From: Prado023 sp963777855
GTDB lineage: Bacteria > Actinomycetota > Actinomycetes > S36-B12 > CAIYMF01
Assembly (NCBI GenBank): GCA_963777855.1
Contig: CAVZRW010000013.1
Coordinates: 124,001 to 188,000, forward strand
Direction of reading: 5' to 3'
Length of the DNA stretch: 64,000 nucleotides
Shown: piece after piece, positions 58,569-64,000 of the stretch
How the letters are laid out: each line of letters begins with the position of its first letter
Numbering within the stretch: position 1 is the stretch's first letter
Program-made: the position numbers and the translations under genes
The notes under the pieces: generated by a model
Database searches by the model: none
What the model was told of the DNA's origin: nothing
Seen by the model: only the letters and a program-made list of their open reading frames with translations

Positions 58569-60684
58569 GTGGCAGAGCAGCAGGATCAGACCGGCACCAC
58601 CTCGGACGAGTCTGCGCCGGACGCGGTGCAGGCCCAGGACCCGGGGTCGTCGGCTGAGCCCGCACCCGAGGTGACGGAGCCGGCGGCTGTCGAGGCGGCG
58701 GCGGCCGCGTCCCATGAGGGGCCCGTGCAGAAGGCGCCCGCGAAGAAGGCGCCCGCGAAGAAGGCGCCTGCGAAGAAGGCGCCCGCGAAGAAGGCGCCCG
58801 CGAAGAAGGCGCCTGCCAAGAAGGCTGCCGCGGAGAAGGTGCCCGCGGCCAAGGCCCCGGCGAAGAAGGCGCCCGCGGCGAAGAAGGCTGCCGTGACCGA
58901 ACCCGCCGTCGAGACGTCCCCGGCGGACGTGGCCCCAACCACGAAGGCGCCGGCGGCCAAGGCGGCCGCGGCGAAGGCGCCCGCGGCCAAGGCCCCGGCG
59001 AAGAAGGCCCCGGCGAAGAAGGCGCCCGGCGAAGAAGGCCCCGGCGAAGAAGGCCCCGGCGAAGAAGGCCCCGGCGAAGAAGGCCCCGGCGAAGAAGGCC
59101 CCGGCGAAGAAGGCAGCCTCGGCTTCGGCGACTTCCACCGCCTCGGCGCCGCGGTCGACCGGGAAGCGGGCGGCCGTGAAGAAGACCGCCCGTTCGGTGA
59201 AGGGTGCTGCCGAGTCGGTGGCTGACCTCGCGGGTGCCGCCGTCGGATCGGCCGCCAGCGCGGCCAGGACCCCGACGGACCCGAACGTGGTCCCGCCCCG
59301 ACGGCTCAGCGGGTTCGACTTCGCCACCTGGCGCTCGGCGGCCAACGACCCCACCATGCGCTCACCCATCATCGGCCTGATCGCGCTGGACAGCAGCCCT
59401 GATTGGGACCATCTCGTCGAGCGGTTCGACCGGGCCAGCCGCGTGGCGCCAATCCTGCGCCAGAAGGTGCTCGAGGGTCCGACCGACATCCTCAGCCCCC
59501 GGCTGGTGATCGACCCCGACTTCGACCTGAGCTTCCACATGCGCCGGTTCCGGGTGGCGGACCCCGGTTCCTGGGACCAGGTGCTCGACGAGACGCGCCG
59601 CCAGTCCATGACGGACTTCGACCTGGCTCGGCCCTTGTGGCGCGTGACCCTGCTCGAGGGACTGCAGGGTGGCCGCGCGGCCCTGATCGTCAAGCTCCAC
59701 CACGCGATCGCCGACGGACAGGGCGCGATGATGCTCGGCGCCACCGTCATCGACCTGAGCCCCGGGGAGCAGGACCTGGGGCCGATGCCGCCGGCCCCCG
59801 TGGCCGCCCCGCTGGACACGGCGGGCTTCCTCGGTAACGCCGTGGCGGATGCCTCGTCGTTCCTCGTGCGCTCGGTCAGGGACGTGGCGGACTCGGCGCT
59901 GCCGATGGCCGGTCGGGCGATCAAGGATCCGGTGGGCGCGGTGGAGGACTTCATGAACGTGGTGAAGTCGGTGTCGAAGTTCGCCGCGATCCCCAGCCGC
60001 GCCATGTCGCCGGTGATGACCGGACGGTCGATCAACTACCACTTCGTCACCTTCGACGTGCCGATCACGGAGTTGAAGGCGGCCTCGAAGCCCCACGGCC
60101 TCAACCTCAACGACGCGTTCATGGCCGGCGTCACCGGGGGCATGCGGATCTACCACGAGCGTCGCAACGAGCCGGTGAGCACGTTGCGCTGCAACATGCC
60201 GATCAGTCTGCGCAACCCCGAGCGGCCGGCGCAGAACGCCGTGACGATCGCGCGGTTCGAGGTGCCCGTCGACATCGTCGACCCGGTGGCGCGCATGCAC
60301 GCGCTGCACGAGATCGTGCTGTCCTGGCGCCAGGAGCCGGCGCTGCACCTGGTCGACCCGCTGGCGGAGGTGGGCTACCGGCTCATGCCCTCCGACCTCG
60401 TCACCTCGGCAGCCCAGCGCAGCGACTTCACCGCGAGCAACGTGCCCGGCGTGCCGATCCAGGTGTACGTCGCCGGTGCGAGGGTTCTGGCGATGTACCC
60501 GATGGCGGGCACGATCGGTGCCGCGACCAACATCACGCTGTTGTCGTACAACGGCAACGCGGGTCTGGGCGTGTCGACCGACGACGCCGCGATCCCGGAC
60601 CGGGAGCTCTTCGCCGAGTGTCTCGGCATGGGCTTCGCCGAGGTGGTGGGTCATCCCGTGACCCCCAGCGATCCGCTGGCCTGA
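58569..60684 (+). CDS. WS/DGAT acyltransferase with lysine-rich histone-H1-like tail (one frameshift)
   Basis: About 704 residues. Residues 1-55 are acidic/disordered. Residues about 55-200 are PAKKA/AAKA repeats like histone H1, HU tails or phasin PhaF. From about 246 (LSGFDFATWRSA) the wax ester synthase/diacylglycerol acyltransferase domain runs to the end, with the catalytic HHAIADG (59698-59718), a PLWRVTLLEGL-like strand, CNMPISLRNP and SNVPGVPIQVYVAGA. The two parts join after removing one base near 59026, inside the repeats. The lysine phase continues exactly across that site, supporting one gene. GTG 58569 has AGGAGTGAC upstream. Domain role: acyl-CoA-dependent synthesis of triacylglycerol or wax esters; the tail suggests DNA or polyanion binding. 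Confidence 0.8.
58999..59119 (+). repeat. 15-bp tandem repeats encoding PAKKA
   Basis: The unit GAAGAAGGCCCCGGC is repeated about eight times with almost no divergence. The earlier repeats of the same tail (about 58732-58830) use mixed codons. The 15-bp unit keeps the frame, so copy-number change would lengthen or shorten the tail by five residues. The single-base frameshift (about 59026) lies within it. Confidence 0.8.
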
Positions 60685-60814
60685 GCCGAGCGACGGGGTT
60701 CGCAGCCACGGGCGTCACGGTCCCCGGAACGGGCCTGACGCCGCCGCCGACCTCGCCCCCTCGTCCCTCGGTTCCACTGCCGGGCGCCAGCCCGCACGCC
60801 TGTCCTTCGGACGC

Positions 60815-60863
60815 TGTCACCTATGTCCAGATACAGGACTGTCACCGATGCCCTGATACATCA
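60815..60863. repeat. Two direct repeats, possible insertion-sequence end
   Basis: 24-bp copies at 60815-60838 and 60840-60863 share TGTCACC, ATG, CC and GATACA (19 of 24 identical, period 25). TGTCACCTATGTCC-type repeats are, from memory, common at or near termini of actinobacterial insertion sequences. No transposase is present here, so this would be a remnant. They could instead be tandem operators, since they end about 25 bp before the HNH promoter. Confidence 0.45.
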
Positions 60864-60888
60864 CCTTCGCGATGTCGGAGCGGTGAAC

Positions 60889-60909
60889 TACACTCGAACA
60901 CGTGTTCGA
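60889..60909 (+). promoter_or_regulatory. Perfect LexA (SOS) box over the HNH gene start
   Basis: TCGAACACGTGTTCGA (60894-60909) exactly matches the actinobacterial SOS consensus TCGAAC-N4-GTTCGA. It overlaps the GTG start (60902) and the last base of a TACACT -10 box (60889-60894), which is 7 nt before that start. A bound LexA dimer would cover the transcription start of a leaderless mRNA. Confidence 0.85.
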
Positions 60910-62587
60910 TACGCGCATCGAGATCGCCGGAGGCGTCGAGGTCCTGACAGCGTCGGGGCCTCCCGTGGTCGTGAGGTGCAGCGACGAGTCGGACGGCCTG
61001 GAGCAGGAGTTGGGCGCCCTGCTGAAGCAGTGGTGGCAGCAGTCGAGGCCCGCGTGGGTGGCGCCTGACTGGTACGACTTGCCACTGCGCGCGGAGGTGC
61101 GCGCGCTGATCCATCGAGCGCCCGGACCGGAGCTTGTCGCCGCGCTCGCGGCGGTGCCTGCTGGCGTGTGCACGTACGACCATGCGGGGGAGCAGCTGCC
61201 CGGGTGGCCGGTGCCCGGGCATGTGCCCGGGTGGCCCTGTGCCTGTCAGGTGGTGTTGGCCGCCGCGTGGGAGGCGTGCGCGGCATGGGTGGCTGCGGGC
61301 AGTGCCCGGGCGATGGTGGGTGCGGCCGGTGCCACAGAGGTGCGCCTGCGCTCGGAGCGGGCCAGCGCCGAGGTCATCTGTGATCCCGCGCGCGAGGAGC
61401 TGGCCCATGCCCTGCGGTTGGCGCCGACCACCACGGCGGGCCGAATCGCCGCCGCCCGGGAGCTGGCGGCCCATCCCGGGCTGCTTCGACTCGTGGAGAC
61501 CGCGGCCATCACGGCGTGGGCGGCGCGCTGCGTGATCCTGGAGGTCTCGGGGCTCACCGCCGAGTCCGCCCGGCAGGTGGTCGAGGCGCTGGTCGGCAGG
61601 GTTCAGGAGCGGCTCACCTCGGGGCGGCGGGCCTGGACCCCGCCCGAGGTGCGCCGCGAGGCGCGCACGCTGCGGTTGCGCCTGGCGCCCGATCAGCAGG
61701 AGGACGTGCGCCGCCGGGCCTGGGCGGACCGCAAGGTCCAGGTGTTCCCGGACCGGGACGGTATGGCGGTTCTGCACGCCAACCTGGCCGAGGAGCAGGC
61801 ACTGCGGATCCACCGACGCCTCAGCGCACTGGCGCGGGGCCTCGATGATCCGGAGCGGACGATGGACCAGGTCCGTGCTGACATCCTCGTCGACGTCCTC
61901 CTCGCCGCGGGCCAGCCCGCGGGGCAACCGCCGACCGAGGGTGCCGCGGCGCTCAGGGCGCAGCGGGGTGGCCCGGAGGCGTCCGATGCAGTGCCCGCTG
62001 AGGTGCCCACCGACGCGTCCGCCGATGGGCCCGACGACGGGCCCACGGCGGTGACCGCGCAGCGGCCCGCCCCAGCTCCGGCCCGTCCGGGCGCTGCCGA
62101 TGGGCCCCCCGGGCTCACCGTGCGGCCGGAGGTGTGTGTGGTGGTGGGCCTGGGCACGCTCCTGCGCCTCGACGACGAGCCGGCGCACATCCCGGGCCTG
62201 GGTCCCATTCCGGCCGAGGTGGCCAGGGAGCTCGCCGCCGATGGAGGGTGGCGGGCCTGGGTGACCGACGCCGCTTCGGGCGTGCTCATGGCGACCGGCA
62301 GCCGTCGGTACACGCCGGGTGCAGCCCTGGCGAGGCTGGTCCGGGGTCGCGAACCTGAGTGCCGGATGCCCGGATGTCGTCGCCGCGCCGAGTCCTGCGA
62401 CATTGACCATTGCGTCCCGTGGCCCCGCGGATCCACATGCGCGGCCAATCTGGGGCCGCTGTGCCGACGCCATCACCAGTTCAAGACCCAGTCGGCGTGG
62501 CGGCTGGAGGGGAAACCCGAGGCCTGGCGCTGGCGCACCCCGGCGGGCTTCACCATCCACGACGGCGCGGATCCCCCACTGCGGTGA
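60902..62587 (+). CDS. DUF222 / HNH endonuclease protein (13E12-type), SOS-controlled
   Basis: 561-residue member of the DUF222-HNH family, the 13E12 repeat family of mycobacteria. The N-terminal DUF222 helical region contains EVICDPAREELAHALRLAP and ALARGLDDPERTMDQVRADI. An Ala/Pro-rich linker (about 335-400) precedes the C-terminal HNH nuclease motif: CRMPGCRRRAESCDIDHCVP then NLGPLCRRHHQFKT, with the zinc Cys pairs and DIDH / NLxxLCRRHH active-site residues intact. The biological role of the family is unsettled (DNA repair versus mobile element). The perfect LexA box at its start favours a DNA-damage function. The GTG start fits the 7-nt leaderless spacing. Confidence 0.88.
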   Translation: MFDTRIEIAGGVEVLTASGPPVVVRCSDESDGLEQELGALLKQWWQQSRPAWVAPDWYDLPLRAEVRALIHRAPGPELVAALAAVPAGVCTYDHAGEQLPGWPVPGHVPGWPCACQVVLAAAWEACAAWVAAGSARAMVGAAGATEVRLRSERASAEVICDPAREELAHALRLAPTTTAGRIAAARELAAHPGLLRLVETAAITAWAARCVILEVSGLTAESARQVVEALVGRVQERLTSGRRAWTPPEVRREARTLRLRLAPDQQEDVRRRAWADRKVQVFPDRDGMAVLHANLAEEQALRIHRRLSALARGLDDPERTMDQVRADILVDVLLAAGQPAGQPPTEGAAALRAQRGGPEASDAVPAEVPTDASADGPDDGPTAVTAQRPAPAPARPGAADGPPGLTVRPEVCVVVGLGTLLRLDDEPAHIPGLGPIPAEVARELAADGGWRAWVTDAASGVLMATGSRRYTPGAALARLVRGREPECRMPGCRRRAESCDIDHCVPWPRGSTCAANLGPLCRRHHQFKTQSAWRLEGKPEAWRWRTPAGFTIHDGADPPLR

Positions 62588-62624
62588 CCGCGTGTCGGCC
62601 GGGTGCCCGTCGAGGTTCCCCGGC

Positions 62625-62645
62625 TAGGGTACGAACACCTGTTCG
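62625..62645 (+). promoter_or_regulatory. ruvCAB promoter with SOS-like box
   Basis: TAGGGT (62625-62630) is followed immediately by CGAACACCTGTTCG (62632-62645), which has the 10 core bases CGAAC-N4-GTTCG of the LexA site but lacks the outermost T/A. The box covers the expected transcription start, 16 nt before the ruvC GTG, so damage-inducible ruvCAB expression is likely. Confidence 0.75.
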
Positions 62646-62660
62646 CATCGGAGGTGGCGT

Positions 62661-63236
62661 GTGCGTGTCCTCGGCGTTGATCCGGGCCTGACCCGGTGCG
62701 GCGTGGGCCTGGTGGAGGGCTCGCTGGGCCGTCCGCTGACGATGCGCCACGTCGAGGTCATCACCACCCCCGCCTCCGACCCGCTCCCGACGCGCCTGCT
62801 GGCGGTGAGCCGGCGGATCCAGGAGGTCATCGCAGCGACCTCCCCTGACGTGGTGGCCATCGAGCGGATGTTCAGCCAGCACAACCTCCACACCGTGATG
62901 GGCACCGCCCAGGCCTCGGCAGCGGCGGTCCTCGCCGCAGCGGAGGCGGGTCTTCCCGTGGTGTGGCACACCCCCAGCGAGGTGAAGGCGGCGGTGACCG
63001 GCACGGGCCGAGCCGAGAAGGCGCAGGTCGCGGGCATGGTGGTCCGGATCCTTCGACTCGACGAGGCCCCCCGGCCCGTCGATGCCACCGATGCCCTCGC
63101 GCTGGCGATCTGCCATGTGTGGCGCGGGTCGGCCGCGGCGAGGATCGATCGCGCGGTGGCCGCTGCCCCGCCCTCGCGCATCCCGACCCGGGTGCCCAGC
63201 CCCCCTCGGCGGACCGTTGCCGGAGGTGCCCGATGA
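62661..63236 (+). CDS. ruvC: Holliday junction resolvase RuvC
   Basis: 191-residue endonuclease resolving Holliday junctions. The catalytic acidic tetrad is complete: Asp7 (GVDPGLTRCG), Glu68 (VAIERMF), and Asp141/Asp144 (VDATDALALAICH). The C-terminal about 30 residues are a Pro/Arg-rich extension. GGAGGTG lies 4-5 nt before the GTG start. The stop overlaps the ruvA start (ATGA). Confidence 0.95.
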   Translation: MRVLGVDPGLTRCGVGLVEGSLGRPLTMRHVEVITTPASDPLPTRLLAVSRRIQEVIAATSPDVVAIERMFSQHNLHTVMGTAQASAAAVLAAAEAGLPVVWHTPSEVKAAVTGTGRAEKAQVAGMVVRILRLDEAPRPVDATDALALAICHVWRGSAAARIDRAVAAAPPSRIPTRVPSPPRRTVAGGAR

Positions 63237-63844
63237 TCTCCTTCGTCCGTGGCACCGTCGCCGCCCTCGGTGGGGATCACGCCGTCGTCGACGTCGGCGG
63301 GGTCGGCCTGGCGCTGCAGTGCGGGCCGCGCACGCTGGCCGGCCTGCGGGTGGGCGCCCCGGCGCAGGTGGCCACCGCCCTGGTCGTGCGCGAGGACTCC
63401 CTGACGCTGTTCGGCTTCACCGACGAGGACGAGCGCCAGGCCTTCGAGGTCCTGCAGTCGGTCACCGGGATCGGCCCGCGCACTGCCCAGGCGATCCTGG
63501 CCGTCCTCACCGTGGACCAGTTGCGCACCGCCGTGGCCGCCGACGACCTGGCCACCCTCTCCACCCCGCCGGGCATCGGCCGCAAGGGGGCCGCCCGGAT
63601 CGCCCTCGAGCTCAAGGACCGCCTGGGCGCCCCATCGGCCCCGGCCGGCAGCCCGATGCCCGTCGTCGACGACTGGGCGGGCCCGGTGATCGACGGCCTG
63701 GTTGCCCTCGGCTGGCCCCTGCGCGATGCGAGGGCGGCCACGGAGGCCATCGCCCCGGAGGCGCAGGCCGTGATCGCCGAGGGCGCCATCCCCAGTGTCC
63801 CGGGCCTGCTGCGCAGCGCCCTGCGTCACCTGGACCGTGCGTGA
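63233..63844 (+). CDS. ruvA: Holliday junction DNA helicase subunit RuvA
   Basis: 203-residue protein that binds four-way junctions and recruits RuvB. The N-terminal OB fold (SFVRGTVAALGGDHAVVDVG), helix-hairpin-helix motifs (SVTGIGPRTAQAIL and TPPGIGRKGAARIALELKD) and the C-terminal domain III contacting RuvB (VIDGLVALGWPLRDARAATE) are all present. Starts within the ruvC stop and ends within the ruvB start. Confidence 0.95.
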   Translation: MISFVRGTVAALGGDHAVVDVGGVGLALQCGPRTLAGLRVGAPAQVATALVVREDSLTLFGFTDEDERQAFEVLQSVTGIGPRTAQAILAVLTVDQLRTAVAADDLATLSTPPGIGRKGAARIALELKDRLGAPSAPAGSPMPVVDDWAGPVIDGLVALGWPLRDARAATEAIAPEAQAVIAEGAIPSVPGLLRSALRHLDRA

Positions 63845-64000
63845 GCGACGACCAGCTCCTGCAGGGCGACGCCGACGCCGAGGACCGCGCGGCCGAGGGT
63901 GCCCTGCGCCCGCGCAGCCTGGCGGAGTTCATCGGCCAGGACCGCGTCCGCTCGCAGCTGGGCCTGGTCCTGCAGGCCGCCCGCAACCGCGAGGGCACCG
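63841..64000 (+). CDS. ruvB: Holliday junction branch migration ATPase RuvB (5' part)
   Basis: The first about 53 residues of RuvB: an acidic N-terminus, then LRPRSLAEFIGQDRVRSQLG, the family-specific entry to the AAA+ domain. The GTG start overlaps the ruvA stop (GTGA). The Walker motifs lie beyond the window edge. Confidence 0.92.
   Translation, partial: MSDDQLLQGDADAEDRAAEGALRPRSLAEFIGQDRVRSQLGLVLQAARNREGT

Noticed and set aside
58586..58990. Phe/Ala/Gly repeat protein (AGAFFAGAFF) on the minus strand
   Set aside because: It is the exact complement of the PAKKA repeats of the WS/DGAT tail and has no independent start signals.

Overview
The window is a very GC-rich bacterial chromosome segment with no rRNA, tRNA, CRISPR array or intact mobile element. 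Gene content and order point to an actinomycete (Actinomycetota). Three blocks support this: the CDP-alcohol transferase / DUF881 / small basic protein / DUF881 / gcvH / GarA-type FHA / MerR / bifunctional nuclease / MerR / gcvP order; the pgsA-patA-pimA ... pdxS-pdxT-yebC ... ruvCAB order; and NucS, GlgE, ethylmalonyl-CoA pathway enzymes, a DUF222/HNH (13E12-type) protein and a WS/DGAT acyltransferase. The genus cannot be named from this sequence alone.

Layout. (1) 0-20 kb is acyl-CoA metabolism: two 3-hydroxyacyl-CoA dehydrogenases, ethylmalonyl-CoA mutase, crotonyl-CoA carboxylase/reductase, methylmalonyl/ethylmalonyl-CoA epimerase, thiolase, a MeaB-type GTPase and an isobutyryl-CoA-mutase-type large subunit. 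Together they cover much of the ethylmalonyl-CoA (acetyl-CoA assimilation) route. Interspersed are NucS, an L,D-transpeptidase, two alpha/beta hydrolases, a cellobiose phosphorylase, a thioredoxin-TPR protein, and remnants of an aldose epimerase and an AraC regulator. (2) 21-36 kb is glucan metabolism: glgE-glgB (minus strand), a LacI regulator with alpha-glucosidase, an alpha-glucoside ABC transporter, a GH1 beta-glucosidase and glgX. (3) 36-49 kb holds an enoyl-CoA hydratase, an NAD(P)-binding protein, a nucleotidyltransferase/phosphomannomutase-like fusion and the DUF881-gcvH-garA-merR-gcvP block. (4) 49-60.7 kb holds a HAD phosphatase, a thioesterase, EF-G2, the phosphatidylinositol mannoside operon, PLP synthase, yebC and a WS/DGAT with a long lysine-rich repeat tail. 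(5) 60.8-64 kb has a perfect LexA (SOS) box on a DUF222/HNH gene, then ruvCAB with its own SOS-like box; ruvB runs off the end.

Regulation visible in the sequence: a palindrome shared by the hbd-ecm and ccr promoters; CebR-type GGGAGCGCTCCC operators at the cellobiose phosphorylase promoter and in the glgX/echA divergent region; nine genes whose TANNNT-type -10 box lies 6-7 nt before the start codon (predicted leaderless mRNAs); and several long hairpins at gene ends.

A major caveat is that about a dozen otherwise intact genes are broken by single-base frameshifts, nearly all net +1. I treat these as probable sequence errors and give the full spans. The first 193 bases show nothing I can support. 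No riboswitch was recognised.
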